60,671 bases of DNA, taken from assembly GCA_016866735.1 (NCBI GenBank), contig VGLL01000001.1, positions 1-60,671 on the forward strand, in the 5' to 3' direction. Positions 23,961 to 33,605 of this stretch are shown here, one piece after another (the stretch's first letter is position 1; each line of letters starts with the position of its first letter). Source of the DNA: Candidatus Shapirobacteria bacterium (GTDB lineage: Bacteria > Patescibacteriota > Microgenomatia > VGLL01). Position numbers and translations under genes: made by a program. Below the pieces are notes generated by a model. The model searched no databases, was not told where the DNA came from, and saw nothing but the letters and a program-made list of their open reading frames with translations.

Positions 23961-26900
23961 CGGACTTTGTTCACCTACATACTCATTCCGAATATTCCCT
24001 TCTCGACGGACTGGCCAAGATTCCCCACCTAGTGGGACAGGCGATTGGGTTTAAGCAGAAGGCGCTCGCCTTAACCGATCATGGCGTAATGTACGGCACA
24101 ATTCCCTTTTACCTTGCCTGTCGAGAGGCCGGCATTAAACCAATTATTGGTATTGAGGCCTATATGGCTCATCGCTCTCGTTTCGACAAGCAGCCGAAGA
24201 TCGACGCCGACCAGTACCATTTGCTTCTTTTGGCCAAGAACACGCTCGGTTACAAGAACCTGATGCGGCTAGCGACCATCGGGCACTTAGAAGGATTTTA
24301 CTATAAACCAAGGCTGGATCTGGAAGTTTTGAAGAAATACTCCGAGGGACTAGTTTGCCTAAGCGCCTGCCTCCAAGGCGAAATTCCGAGCTTAATCGTG
24401 GAAAACCGCCATAAGGATGCCGAAAGCCGTGCCCACGAATTTTTAGAGATTTTTGGTAAGGATTTTTATCTCGAGATTCAAGAACACCCGAAGATTCCAG
24501 AGCAGGCCAAAGCCAATAAGGGCCTTGTGGAAATTTCCCGAAGACTCGGGATCCCCCTTGTTGCCACGAATGATATTCATTACGCTGAGGCCCAGGATGC
24601 CGAAGCCCAAGATATCCTCTTGGCTCTGCAAACGCAGAAAAAGTTAGCTGATAAAGATAGGCTGACTATGATGGATTCACCTGATTTCTACCTTAGAAGC
24701 TCCGAAGAAATGGCGGCACTCTTCAAAGAACAACCGGATGCTCTGAAAAATACGGCCGCAATCGCCGAAAAGTGCAATCTCGAAATTGAGATGAACAAGT
24801 GGATTTTGCCCCACTATCCTCTGCCAGCAGGTGAGACGGCCGAAAGCCATTTGAGAAAGATGGTTTCAGAGAGACTATCTGACCGTTTTCCCGAAGTGAC
24901 CAAAGAAATAAAAGAAAGGTTAAGCTATGAAATGGATATAATCTGCCAAAAAGGCTTTGCCACCTACTTTCTTATTGTGCAGGAGTTTGCCAATTGGGCG
25001 AAGCAGCAAAAAATAAGAGTTTCTTGCAGGGGGTCGGCGGCTGGCTCGCTGGTCTCGTATGTCTTACGGATTACTTCAATTAACCCCCTGGAGCATAACA
25101 TTCCCTTTGAACGTTTTTTAAATCCCTGGCGACCTACCCCGCCCGACATTGACCTTGATTTTGCCGATGACCGCAGAGACGAAGTCATTAACTATGTGAC
25201 CAAGAAGTATGGCCAAGACAAAGTCTCGCAGATTATTACTTTTGGAAAGATGGAGGCGCGGATGGCAGTCCGAGACGTAGCGCGCGTTTTGGGTTATTCT
25301 TATTCTACCGGAGATAGACTTGCCAAGATGATTCCTTTTGGGCCCCAGGGCTTTGAGACGACAACCGAGTGGGCGATGGAGTCTAATCCGGAACTTAAGG
25401 CTGCTTACGAGAACGAAGAGGAAACAAAAAAAATACTGGATTTGGCCCATCGGCTGGAGGGGGTATCCCGCCAGGCGTCAACTCACGCCGCCGGCCTAGT
25501 GATTGCCGATTGCCCACTAACCGAATATGTTCCCCTTCAGTGGGATACCAAAAGAGAAAAAGTAATCACGCAATATGATATGTATGCTCTGGACCTTAAT
25601 GTCTCCGAGCAGGCAATTGGACTTTTGAAGATGGATTTCTTGGGAATTCGCAATTTAACGATTTTGGGAAGGGCGGTTGAGTATGTCAGGTCGACCAAAG
25701 GCAAGGAAATTGACCTTTCCGAAATTTCCCTCGAAGACCCCCGGGTTTATAAGTTAATTTCAGAAGGCGAAACGACCGGCGTTTTTCAGCTTGAGTCGGC
25801 GGGAATGAGACGGCTGGGTAGGCAGCTTAAGCCGTCGCGGTTCTCTGATATTGCCGCCATGGTGGCCCTTTTTAGGCCCGGGCCGATGCAATGGATAAAT
25901 GAATTTATTTCCGGGAAGAATAATCCAGCCGGTGTCCGTTATTCCCATCCTGCCTTGAAGCCTATTTTAGAAGAAACATATGGCATCGCCGTTTACCAGG
26001 AGCAATGCCTACAGATAGCCGTGACTATAGCTGGTTACAGCTGGGGGGAGGCTGACGGGTTGAGGAGGGCGATAGGGAAGAAGAAAAAAACCTTGATGCA
26101 AAAAGAGAAAGATAAATTCATTGCGAAAGCAATCGACAACGGTTACAAGAAGGACGACGCGGAGAAAATCTTTTCTTTGATTGAACGTTTCGTTGGTTAC
26201 GGCTTCAATAAGGCCCATTCTACCTCCTATGCCATGATTGCTTATCAAACGGCCTGGATGAAGGTTAATTATCCGGTTGAATTTATGGCTGCTTTTCTGA
26301 CAGCAGAATCGGGTAATGCTGATAAAGTTGCCTTGGGGGTAGCCGAGTGCCGGCGGATGGGAATTGTTATCCTCCCGCCTAATATTAATAAATCGGAAGT
26401 GGGTTTTTCTATTGAAGCGCACGCGGGTTCCCTGGAGGATTGCGCGATTCGTTTTGGCCTCTCGGCAATTAAAAACGTAGGCGAGGCGGCCATCGTGGAG
26501 ATAATAAAGGCAAGGCAGCTTGCGGGCGAGTTTAAATCTCTGGGAGATTTTTTCCAGAGAGTTGATGCCCAGAAAGTTAATAAAAAAGTTTTAGAAAGTT
26601 TAATCCGGGTTGGGGGGATGGACAGTTTCGGGAAAAGGGCGGCGATGCTAGCCGGACTCGATAAGTTACGGGCTCAAAATGAGAGTTTGCAGAAACAAAG
26701 AGCCGCTGGCCAAGCCAGTCTTTTTCAGGAAGATAATGAGGCCCATGGCAAGATTATTGCCGAGGATGATTTGCCTAAGATAGAAGAATTTTCCAGGCAA
26801 GAGCTGCTTCGGCTGGAACAGCAGCTTTTAGGTTTCTATTTGACAGAACATCCTTTAATGCCACTTCTTTCTCTTCTGGGGGAGGAAGTCACGCATAAGC

Positions 26901-27412
26901 TCTATGAAGTTTCTCCGGAAACCATCGAGGTTGACCAGAAGATTAAAGTGGGCGGTATTCTTTCCTCAATTAGAATCGCAATGACTAAAAATGGCGTTTC
27001 AGAAATGGCGTTTGCCACCATTGAAGATGACACGGGCAAGCTTGAAGTGGTAGTTTTCCCCCGGGTTTTTTCGGCGACGAGGAGCATCTGGGCCAAAGAC
27101 CAAGTTCTTTTAGTTGATGGTCGCCTGGAGGCTCGCCAAGGAGGAACATCCTTAATTGCCGATAGTGCGATTTCGCTTTCCACTCTTAATCAGGATCAGC
27201 CAAGCTTTGATTTTACGGTGAGGGTTCCTCGTGGCGTTCATGCCCAGGCGCTTGTTAAACTTAATAAGCTGTTAAAAGATAGTCCGGGAGAAAAGAGGGG
27301 GATTTTAATTTTTGAGACAGAAAACGGGAAACAGCGCAAACTGGCATTAAATTTTGGGGTTGATTATAATGATGGCCTGGAAAAGCAAATCAAGAAAATT
27401 TTGTCAGAATAG
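23957..27412 (+). CDS. dnaE: DNA polymerase III alpha subunit
   Basis: 1151 residues, the DnaE1 class size. It is the replicative polymerase. Layout: PHP domain at the N terminus (HLHTHSEYSLLDGL, ALTDHGVMYG), palm with PDIDLDFADDRR near 395 carrying the catalytic Asp pair, fingers (YQEQCLQIA, RRAIGKKK), HhH region and an OB fold around 985-1060 (IKVGGILSSIRIAMTKNG). PHP metal residues look largely kept. It overlaps the MFS gene start-to-stop. The rplS promoter overlaps its last codons. Confidence 0.96.
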   Translation: MTDFVHLHTHSEYSLLDGLAKIPHLVGQAIGFKQKALALTDHGVMYGTIPFYLACREAGIKPIIGIEAYMAHRSRFDKQPKIDADQYHLLLLAKNTLGYKNLMRLATIGHLEGFYYKPRLDLEVLKKYSEGLVCLSACLQGEIPSLIVENRHKDAESRAHEFLEIFGKDFYLEIQEHPKIPEQAKANKGLVEISRRLGIPLVATNDIHYAEAQDAEAQDILLALQTQKKLADKDRLTMMDSPDFYLRSSEEMAALFKEQPDALKNTAAIAEKCNLEIEMNKWILPHYPLPAGETAESHLRKMVSERLSDRFPEVTKEIKERLSYEMDIICQKGFATYFLIVQEFANWAKQQKIRVSCRGSAAGSLVSYVLRITSINPLEHNIPFERFLNPWRPTPPDIDLDFADDRRDEVINYVTKKYGQDKVSQIITFGKMEARMAVRDVARVLGYSYSTGDRLAKMIPFGPQGFETTTEWAMESNPELKAAYENEEETKKILDLAHRLEGVSRQASTHAAGLVIADCPLTEYVPLQWDTKREKVITQYDMYALDLNVSEQAIGLLKMDFLGIRNLTILGRAVEYVRSTKGKEIDLSEISLEDPRVYKLISEGETTGVFQLESAGMRRLGRQLKPSRFSDIAAMVALFRPGPMQWINEFISGKNNPAGVRYSHPALKPILEETYGIAVYQEQCLQIAVTIAGYSWGEADGLRRAIGKKKKTLMQKEKDKFIAKAIDNGYKKDDAEKIFSLIERFVGYGFNKAHSTSYAMIAYQTAWMKVNYPVEFMAAFLTAESGNADKVALGVAECRRMGIVILPPNINKSEVGFSIEAHAGSLEDCAIRFGLSAIKNVGEAAIVEIIKARQLAGEFKSLGDFFQRVDAQKVNKKVLESLIRVGGMDSFGKRAAMLAGLDKLRAQNESLQKQRAAGQASLFQEDNEAHGKIIAEDDLPKIEEFSRQELLRLEQQLLGFYLTEHPLMPLLSLLGEEVTHKLYEVSPETIEVDQKIKVGGILSSIRIAMTKNGVSEMAFATIEDDTGKLEVVVFPRVFSATRSIWAKDQVLLVDGRLEARQGGTSLIADSAISLSTLNQDQPSFDFTVRVPRGVHAQALVKLNKLLKDSPGEKRGILIFETENGKQRKLALNFGVDYNDGLEKQIKKILSE

Positions 27413-27429
27413 TTGAAATATGCTAGAAT
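27401..27429 (+). promoter_or_regulatory. sigma-70-type promoter for rplS, leaderless
   Basis: TTGTCA (27401-27406), 17-base spacer, TAGAAT (27424-27429) with TGC just before it. The ATG at 27437 begins 7 bases after the -10 box, where transcription would start. The -35 overlaps the end of dnaE. Confidence 0.7.
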
Positions 27430-27436
27430 ATTGATT

Positions 27437-27733
27437 ATGGCAATAAGCGCACAGTGGCAAGACGTAAAATTTAAAGTCGGCGACACGATTAAGATTCAGC
27501 ACCGCATTAAAGAGGGCGGCAAAGAAAGACTAGTCGCCTTTTTGGGAGTGGTGATTGCCATCAAGGGAAGAGGGGAAAACAAGATGTTTACCGCCAGGAG
27601 AATGGGCGCGCAGGGCGTCTGGGTTGAGCAGATTTTCCCCCTCTCGTTGCCGTTAATTGCCAAAATCGAGGTGAAAAAGAAGGCGACCAAAGTAAGAAGG
27701 GCCAAGCTTTACTACTTAAGAAAGACCTCTTGA
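27437..27733 (+). CDS. rplS: 50S ribosomal protein L19
   Basis: 98 residues from ATG 27437; a TTG at 27413 in frame lies inside the promoter and would add unusual residues. L19 sits at the 30S-50S interface. Visible: FKVGDTIKIQHRIKEGGKERL, FLGVVIAIKGRGENKMFTARR, GVWVEQIFPLSLPLI and KVRRAKLYYLR, all typical. One-base overlap with yraN (TGATG). Confidence 0.95.
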   Translation: MAISAQWQDVKFKVGDTIKIQHRIKEGGKERLVAFLGVVIAIKGRGENKMFTARRMGAQGVWVEQIFPLSLPLIAKIEVKKKATKVRRAKLYYLRKTS

Positions 27734-28092
27734 TGGGGAAATTAAGCGTTGGGAAATTCGGCGAAGGGCTGGCGGCCGAATTTTTGGCCCAAAAAGGCTA
27801 CCAAATCATTGAGCGGAATTTTAGAAAAAGATACGGAGAAATTGACCTCGTGGCCCGGGAGGGCAAGACCCTGGTTTTTATCGAGGTAAAAACAAGATTA
27901 ACAGACAAATACGGCCTGCCCGAAGAAGCGATAACTCCGTGGAAGCTGAAAGCTTTGGTCAGATCCGCTAATTATTATAAAATGCTTCATCCGGAACTGC
28001 CTGAACTTTTGCGGATTGACCTAGTGGCTATAGACTACGTGAATTCTTCCGATCACCCCGAAATCAGGCTAATAAAAAATATAAGTGGTTAA
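27733..28092 (+). CDS. YraN/UPF0102 nuclease-like protein
   Basis: 119 residues from ATG 27733. Core pattern: GKFGEGLAAEFLAQKGYQIIERNFRKRYGEIDLVAREGKTLVFIEVKTR, the restriction-endonuclease-like fold with E..GEIDLI..D....VFVEVK. Function in the family is unclear; a Holliday-junction-resolvase-like fold is known. It follows rplS, as in many bacteria. Convergent with lgt. Confidence 0.92.
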   Translation: MGKLSVGKFGEGLAAEFLAQKGYQIIERNFRKRYGEIDLVAREGKTLVFIEVKTRLTDKYGLPEEAITPWKLKALVRSANYYKMLHPELPELLRIDLVAIDYVNSSDHPEIRLIKNISG

Positions 28093-28115
28093 TTTTTGAT
28101 TTTGCCGTTTCGCAA

Positions 28116-28865
28116 CTACTTTGTTTTTGGCCTTAAAAGTAGAATGAGACCCAAAAGAATAGCCACTAAACTTAAAACTTGAGCGACTTTGACGCCTTGG
28201 ATTTGCCAGGTGTCAAAGCGGGCAAATTCGGTTAAAAAACGGATGGTGCCAAAAAGAAGAAAATAGACACCGCTAGCAAACCCAATTTTTTGCCCTTTTC
28301 TTTCGAGTAAAAGCAAAATAAGAAAAACGGCGAGCATGGCCAGGAATTCGTAAAGAAAAAGCGGGTGGAAAGAGGTATGGTTTTGCCAACTGCTAGGCCG
28401 GCGAGACGGGTCAATGTAAACTTTCCACGGCAAGTCAGTTGGCGGCCCAAATGCTTCCTGATTAAAAAAATTGCCGATTCTGCCGATTGCTTGAAGTATA
28501 GCGGCGGATGGAAGAAGGAGATCAGTTAATTGCCAAAAAGAATAATGTTTTATTTTGGCATAAATTGCCAAGGCAGAAATGCCGGCAATGAGGGCCCCGA
28601 AAACACCCAGCCCCCCTTGCCATAAAAGGAAAATTTCTCCTGGATGGTTAAAATAGTAGGCTTTGTAGTGTAAGACATGGTAGGCCCTTGCCCCCAAAAC
28701 ACTACTGGGAATGAGTATCAAGAAAATGCTTTCGACAGTCGAATTTGTAACCTGGTACAACTTTGCCCTAAGTCTTGCCACCAAAAAACCTACCAATACG
28801 CCCAGGGCCATAAGTCCTCCATAGATGTAGAAATTGACTGGCCCGATTGCAACCATTGCCAGCAT
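28116..28865 (-). CDS. lgt: prolipoprotein diacylglyceryl transferase
   Basis: 249 residues with about seven membrane segments. Lgt moves diacylglycerol onto the lipobox Cys of prelipoproteins. The signature GRIGNFFNQEAFG (family GRiGNFiNgElyG) and HPLFLYEFLAM are present; the arginine of the signature is kept. ATG 28865 was chosen, with a second Met three codons later possible. It is divergent from the EF-Tu-domain-II gene with a 53-base gap. Confidence 0.93.
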   Translation of the reverse strand: MLAMVAIGPVNFYIYGGLMALGVLVGFLVARLRAKLYQVTNSTVESIFLILIPSSVLGARAYHVLHYKAYYFNHPGEIFLLWQGGLGVFGALIAGISALAIYAKIKHYSFWQLTDLLLPSAAILQAIGRIGNFFNQEAFGPPTDLPWKVYIDPSRRPSSWQNHTSFHPLFLYEFLAMLAVFLILLLLERKGQKIGFASGVYFLLFGTIRFLTEFARFDTWQIQGVKVAQVLSLVAILLGLILLLRPKTK

Positions 28866-28918
28866 ATTGTAAGATATATTAGTGGCAAAACATAGTGCAG
28901 GGAAAGGGGGTGAGATAA

Positions 28919-29173
28919 ATGCCAGATTTTAAGGTTGGAGTGATTACCCACTACTACGATAAAATTGGGGTAGCTGTCCTTGAGTTATCTGACGAACTTG
29001 CCGCGGGTGACACTATAAAGATTTCCGGCCACGGTCGGGAATTTACCCAGGTGGTCGCCTCAATGCAGGTTGAGCACGAACAAATCCAGTCGGCCAAGCG
29101 AGGCCAAACGGTGGGCATGAAGATTGACCAGGAAGCGAAGGAGGGCGACGAGGTTTATAAAGTTACTGCCTGA
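28919..29173 (+). CDS. stand-alone EF-Tu domain II-like protein
   Basis: 84 residues forming a single beta-barrel: GVITHYYDKIGVAVLELSDELAAGDTIKI...TQVVASMQVEH...RGQTVGMKI resembles domain II of translational GTPases (GTP_EFTU_D2). No GTPase domain is present. Family role unknown. A strong site AAAGGGGGTGA lies before the ATG. The stop overlaps the next gene (ATGATG region), suggesting co-translation with the metallopeptidase-like protein. Confidence 0.8.
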   Translation: MPDFKVGVITHYYDKIGVAVLELSDELAAGDTIKISGHGREFTQVVASMQVEHEQIQSAKRGQTVGMKIDQEAKEGDEVYKVTA

Positions 29174-29547
29174 TGATGGAGTGGTTTCCGGCTGACGATA
29201 TTAGAAACGAGATAATTTTTCTCTTGCAAAAACTGGGCTTTTCCCACATAGATCCGGCCAGGATATTTTGCTTCCGCTCTACCGGCTCAAAGTCCAAAGC
29301 CAGGGCAAGAATTTGGTCCTTACCGCGCATTTGGCAAAAAGCCCTGGCTGTCCCGCCCGGGTATTGTATCGAAATTATTGCGGAGAGGTTTGATCATTTG
29401 CCAGCGGAAGATAAGAAAAAAATTTTAATTCACGAACTATTACATATTCCGAGGAATTTTTCCGGCAGTTTGCTTTCCCACCGCGGAAAGTACCACTCAA
29501 TTAACACCAAGGTGGTGGAGATTCTTTGGCAAAAAATACAATGCTAG
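29173..29547 (+). CDS. putative zinc metallopeptidase
   Basis: 124 residues. LIHELLHIPRNF (about 95-106) carries the HExxH zinc motif as HELLH, and GKYHSINTKVV gives a possible third ligand, the pattern of the PhageMetallopep-like putative metallopeptidase family. No signal peptide. Substrate unknown. Overlaps its neighbours on both sides, so it is in one operon with the EF-Tu-domain protein and holA-like gene. ATG at 29173 or 29176. Confidence 0.7.
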   Translation: MMEWFPADDIRNEIIFLLQKLGFSHIDPARIFCFRSTGSKSKARARIWSLPRIWQKALAVPPGYCIEIIAERFDHLPAEDKKKILIHELLHIPRNFSGSLLSHRGKYHSINTKVVEILWQKIQC

Positions 29548-30236
29548 TTCTTCTTCACGGAGAAAATACCGTTTCCAGCCGAAAGCGCTTAGCCGAACTG
29601 GTTCGCCAGGCCGAGGAAAAGGGATTAACCGAGAAAATTACTCTCGAGGGAAAAACGTTAACTCTCACCGATCTGAAGCAGGCCCTAGAGGCAAAATCGC
29701 TTTTTGGCGAGGGCAAAATAGTGGTCGTGGAAAATTTTCTATCTTTGCGAACTGGTAAAGAAAAGGAACAAATCATAAATTATCTTGTTCAATTGAGGGG
29801 CGAGGTTTCTTTATTACTTTGGGAGAATAAGCAATTAACCCAGGCAGTTATTGCTAGGCTTACCCCCACTCTTACCATCGAAATATTTAAGGTTGAGCCA
29901 TTGGTTTTCCGCTTCCTCGATTCGCTTAGGCCCAAGAATGCTAAAGAGATGTTGAATTTGCTTCACCTTAGTCTTAGGCAAAAAGAGCCCGAGCTGATTT
30001 TCTATCTCTTAATAAAGCGATTCCATTACCTTATCCTGGCAAAAGATCTTCAAGGTGACGGGCTCGACAGTCTTCCTTCATGGCAGCAAAGAAAAATTTT
30101 AGGCCAGGCAAAGCACTTTACCTTGGCGGAACTTCGGTCGGGCTACGCGCGCCTCTTAGAGATAGACTTTCGTCGCAAGACGTCGGCAGCGCCTTCTTTC
30201 CAAACCCTGCTTGATCTTTTTATTATTAGTCCTTAG
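29541..30236 (+). CDS. holA: DNA polymerase III delta subunit-like protein
   Basis: 231 residues from ATG 29541; an in-frame TTG at 29526 adds five residues. The start MLVLLHGENTVSSRKRL, KSLFGEGKIVVVENF and the C-terminal helical part ELIFYLLIKRFHYLILAKDL...FTLAELRSGYARLLEIDFRRKT match the shape of HolA, which loads the beta clamp. It is shorter than E. coli HolA (about 340), the middle domain being reduced. Moderately certain. Confidence 0.7.
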   Translation: MLVLLHGENTVSSRKRLAELVRQAEEKGLTEKITLEGKTLTLTDLKQALEAKSLFGEGKIVVVENFLSLRTGKEKEQIINYLVQLRGEVSLLLWENKQLTQAVIARLTPTLTIEIFKVEPLVFRFLDSLRPKNAKEMLNLLHLSLRQKEPELIFYLLIKRFHYLILAKDLQGDGLDSLPSWQQRKILGQAKHFTLAELRSGYARLLEIDFRRKTSAAPSFQTLLDLFIISP

Positions 30237-30247
30237 AATTGATTTTG

Positions 30248-32542
30248 ATGAGAGGAAAATTCGTTGTTTGGTTTTCGGAGGTTGGTAAAGATGACATTTC
30301 CCTTGTCGGCGGGAAAGGGGCTAACTTGGGAGAGATGGTTTCCTTTGGTATCCCGGTGCCGCCGGGCTTTATCGTTACTTCTGGGGCGTATTTTGATTTT
30401 CTGCGCGAGAATAATCTTACCGATAAAATTAAAAAAGAATTGCAAAAGCTGGACGAGAACAACCCCCAGTCTTATTCAGTCGTCTCCGCAAGAATTAAAG
30501 AAGCTTTGTTGGCGAAAAAGGTGCCAAAAGACACAGGAACAGAGATAATAAGAGCGTATCTTGATTTAGGGGGAATTTTAGGCCAGAGGGTTTTAGTGGC
30601 AGTTCGTTCCTCGGCAACGGCGGAAGACTTACCCACCGCCTCTTTTGCCGGCCAACAGGTCACCTTTCTAAATGTCAGCGGAGAAGCTAATGTGGTTGAG
30701 AAAGTTAAAGAATGCTGGGCCTCTCTTTTTGAACCAAGGGCTATATTTTATCGCCAGGAAAGAAATTTCGATCACCTGAAAGTGGGTATCGCCGTGCCGG
30801 TTCAAAAAATGATTCAATCGGAAACTTCGGGCGTGATGTTTACCTGCGATCCCGTTACGGGCGCAAAGAACAGAATCGTTATCGAGGCAATTTATGGTCT
30901 GGGCGAACTGATTGTCCAGGGCGAAGTAGCACCCGACAACTATGAAATCGGAAGTAAGTCCTTGAAAGTTCTCACTAAGAAAATATCTAGCCAGCCAGTT
31001 CAATTAATTAAACTAAATGGCCAGACCAGTCTTAGACCAGTTCAGTCTAATAAACAGTCAAGACAAAAAATAACGGATAGCCAAATTATGGAGTTGGCGA
31101 AGTTAGGCAATAGGATTTACCACCATTATTTCTTTCCGCAGGATATCGAATGGGCCATTGAGAGAGGAAAGATCTATATTTTGCAAACCCGGCCGGTTAC
31201 CACTCTAGAGCAGGCCAAAAAAACAGAAGAAAAAAGAACGCAGTCGTTTACCAAAGACCTAACGGTGCTGCTTAGAGGTATGCCGGCTTCGCCAGGAGTC
31301 GCTACCGGTGTTGCCAGAATAATTCATTCGGCCAAGGAAATTAATAAAGTAAGAAGCGGAGAGGTTTTGGTTGCGCCGATGACCTCTCCTGATTATGTGC
31401 CGGCGATGAAAAAAGTGGTGGGTATTGTTACCGATAGCGGCGGCCAAACATCACATGCCGCCATCGTTTCCCGCGAACTGGGAATTCCCTGCGTCGTTGG
31501 CACAAAAGAAGCAACAAAGACCCTGAAGAATAGCCAGATAATCACGGTTAACGGGACAAAAGGGGAAATTCTAAAAGGCGGATTTCGGTCCGCAGAAAAC
31601 CTAAAAGTTTCTTCAAGCTCTTTTCTCCGTACTCCGAGCAGAGTCTCTCTCAATACGGCTACCAAAATCTATGTTAACCTGGCGGAGCCGGAAATCGCCG
31701 CCGAGGTTGCCAAGCGCGATGCGGATGGCGTTGGGCTTCTCCGGGCCGAGTTTATGATTGCCCAGATGGGACTTCACCCCAAAAAAATTATCAGGGAAAA
31801 AAAGGAAAAATTATTTATCAAGCACTTAAGCGACAATCTGGCCATTTTCTGCGAGAGTTTTAAGCCAAGGCCGGTAGTTTACCGGGCGACTGATTTTAAG
31901 ACAAACGAATATCGGAACTTATCGGGAGGAAGAGAGTTTGAGCCCGAGGAGCCTAATCCGATGCTTGGTTTCCGCGGGGCCGCCAGATATATCAGAGACG
32001 CCGAAGTTTTTGAGCTTGAACTGGCGGCGATAAAGGAAGTACGTGCCAAAAAGGGGCTAAAGAATTTGTGGTTGATGATCCCCTTTGTGCGGTCACCACA
32101 GGAACTCCACGAGGTGAAAAAGATCATCGTTTCCTCTGGCCTGATGCGTTCCTCGACTTTTAAGCTCTGGATGATGGTGGAGATACCGACTAATGTTATT
32201 ATGCTCGAAGATTTCCTGGAGATCGGAATTGATGGGGTATCTATTGGGTCGAACGATTTGACAATGCTTATTTTGGGCGTTGACCGCGATAACAATGAAG
32301 TAGCACCGTCTTTTAACGAAGAAGATCCGGCTGTCTTGTGGGCCTTAGAGAGAGTCATTAAAACTTGTCATAAATATAGTGTTACCTCCTCGATTTGTGG
32401 TCAGGCGGCTTCTTCTCGGCCAGCCTTAGTGGAAAAACTGGTTGAATGGGGAATTACCAGCGTATCCGTTAATCCGGATGCAATTGAAGCGTGTCGCGGA
32501 CTGGTTCACCAGGCCGAGGAGAAATTAATTTTAAAAAAATAA
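30248..32542 (+). CDS. ppsA: phosphoenolpyruvate synthase/PPDK family enzyme
   Basis: 764 residues from ATG 30248. Links pyruvate and PEP. N-terminal ATP-grasp domain (VGGKGANLGEM, SSATAEDLPTASFAGQQ, GVMFTCDPVTG, DIEWAIERGKIYILQTRP), swivelling phosphohistidine domain GGQTSHAAIVSRELGIPCVVG with His near 400, and C-terminal PEP barrel (GVGLLRAEFM, GSNDLTML, SICGQAAS). The length suits PEP synthase more than PPDK (about 870). It runs directly before enolase and gpmI, forming a lower-glycolysis group. Confidence 0.92.
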   Translation: MRGKFVVWFSEVGKDDISLVGGKGANLGEMVSFGIPVPPGFIVTSGAYFDFLRENNLTDKIKKELQKLDENNPQSYSVVSARIKEALLAKKVPKDTGTEIIRAYLDLGGILGQRVLVAVRSSATAEDLPTASFAGQQVTFLNVSGEANVVEKVKECWASLFEPRAIFYRQERNFDHLKVGIAVPVQKMIQSETSGVMFTCDPVTGAKNRIVIEAIYGLGELIVQGEVAPDNYEIGSKSLKVLTKKISSQPVQLIKLNGQTSLRPVQSNKQSRQKITDSQIMELAKLGNRIYHHYFFPQDIEWAIERGKIYILQTRPVTTLEQAKKTEEKRTQSFTKDLTVLLRGMPASPGVATGVARIIHSAKEINKVRSGEVLVAPMTSPDYVPAMKKVVGIVTDSGGQTSHAAIVSRELGIPCVVGTKEATKTLKNSQIITVNGTKGEILKGGFRSAENLKVSSSSFLRTPSRVSLNTATKIYVNLAEPEIAAEVAKRDADGVGLLRAEFMIAQMGLHPKKIIREKKEKLFIKHLSDNLAIFCESFKPRPVVYRATDFKTNEYRNLSGGREFEPEEPNPMLGFRGAARYIRDAEVFELELAAIKEVRAKKGLKNLWLMIPFVRSPQELHEVKKIIVSSGLMRSSTFKLWMMVEIPTNVIMLEDFLEIGIDGVSIGSNDLTMLILGVDRDNNEVAPSFNEEDPAVLWALERVIKTCHKYSVTSSICGQAASSRPALVEKLVEWGITSVSVNPDAIEACRGLVHQAEEKLILKK

Positions 32543-32546
32543 CTCT

Positions 32547-33605
32547 ATGATTAAGATTGCAAGCCTTGCGGCCAGGGAAATATTTGATAGTCAGGGAGGC
32601 AAGACGATTGAGGCGGAACTTTTTTTGGCCGACGGAAAGAGCGGGCGCGCCTCCGTCCCTGCCGGAATTTCTACTGGTCAGTGGGAGGCAAGGAAAGTTA
32701 GCGCGGACCAAGCTGTTCGGGAAACTCAAGGAATTATTTACCCGGTTATATCAAAAAGAGAATTTATTGGCCAGGAAGACTTTGATAAAGAACTGGAAAA
32801 CTTTCCTTGCGGCGCAAATGCCACCTTGGCGGTTTCCCTGGCTTTTTCCCGCGCGGCGAGCACTCTTTCATACCCCCAAGAACTTGTTTTTCCCAAGCTG
32901 ATGGTGCTTCTTTTTGAGGGAGCGAAGCATGGCAGTAAAAACCTAACCATTCAGGAATTTTTGTATATTGCGGAAACAGTCGAACAAGGACAAGAGGCGT
33001 ATCAAAAGATAAAAGACTATCTGAGAAACTCGAATTACCCCACGACAGTCGGTGCCGAGGGAGGATTTTCGCCGCCGGGATTAAATGACGAGCAAGTGCT
33101 TGAGATTATTACCAAGGTCCTGGGTAAAAATAGCCGTATCGCGCTAGATATTGCCGAGTCGTCAAGGGAAAATCAGCCTCCCTTGGATTACGAGCGGCTA
33201 GTCAAAGATTTCCCAATTATTTCTCTTGAGGATCCCTGCCTTGACGACGACTGGGACAGTTGGATTAGGTTAACAGCATCTCTACCAGACACTATGATTG
33301 TCGTTGATGATTTAACGGCCACGAACGCGGAAAGAATCAAAAAAGCAGCCGAACTAAAAGCCGGTAATGCAGCAGTAATTAAGCCGGACCAAAGGAGCAC
33401 GCTTACCCGAGTTCTAGAGGCGGTAAAAGTGGCCAAAAATTGCGGGCTGAAGACTGTTGTTTCCCACCGCGGTCAGGATACCAATGATCCATTTGCGGCC
33501 GACTTCGCGGTGGCCATCGGAGCAGATTATGTAAAATTCGGCGGCTTTGCCCGCGGAGAAAGGATTGCCAAATATAATCGCCTCCTGGAACTTAAAAATG
33601 CTTAA
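32547..33605 (+). CDS. eno: short enolase
   Basis: 352 residues against about 430 in most enolases. Enolase interconverts 2-phosphoglycerate and PEP. Kept: REIFDSQGGKTIEAE, PAGISTGQWEA, QEFLYIA, GAEGGFSPP, ALDIAES (metal Asp), SLEDPCLDDDW (metal Glu), VVDDLTATN (metal Asp), VIKPDQRSTLT (catalytic Lys), SHRGQDTND (His/Arg) and VKFGGFARGERIAKYNRLL. The catalytic and metal residues all seem present; losses are in connecting loops. gpmI follows with an 8-base overlap. Confidence 0.88.
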   Translation: MIKIASLAAREIFDSQGGKTIEAELFLADGKSGRASVPAGISTGQWEARKVSADQAVRETQGIIYPVISKREFIGQEDFDKELENFPCGANATLAVSLAFSRAASTLSYPQELVFPKLMVLLFEGAKHGSKNLTIQEFLYIAETVEQGQEAYQKIKDYLRNSNYPTTVGAEGGFSPPGLNDEQVLEIITKVLGKNSRIALDIAESSRENQPPLDYERLVKDFPIISLEDPCLDDDWDSWIRLTASLPDTMIVVDDLTATNAERIKKAAELKAGNAAVIKPDQRSTLTRVLEAVKVAKNCGLKTVVSHRGQDTNDPFAADFAVAIGADYVKFGGFARGERIAKYNRLLELKNA

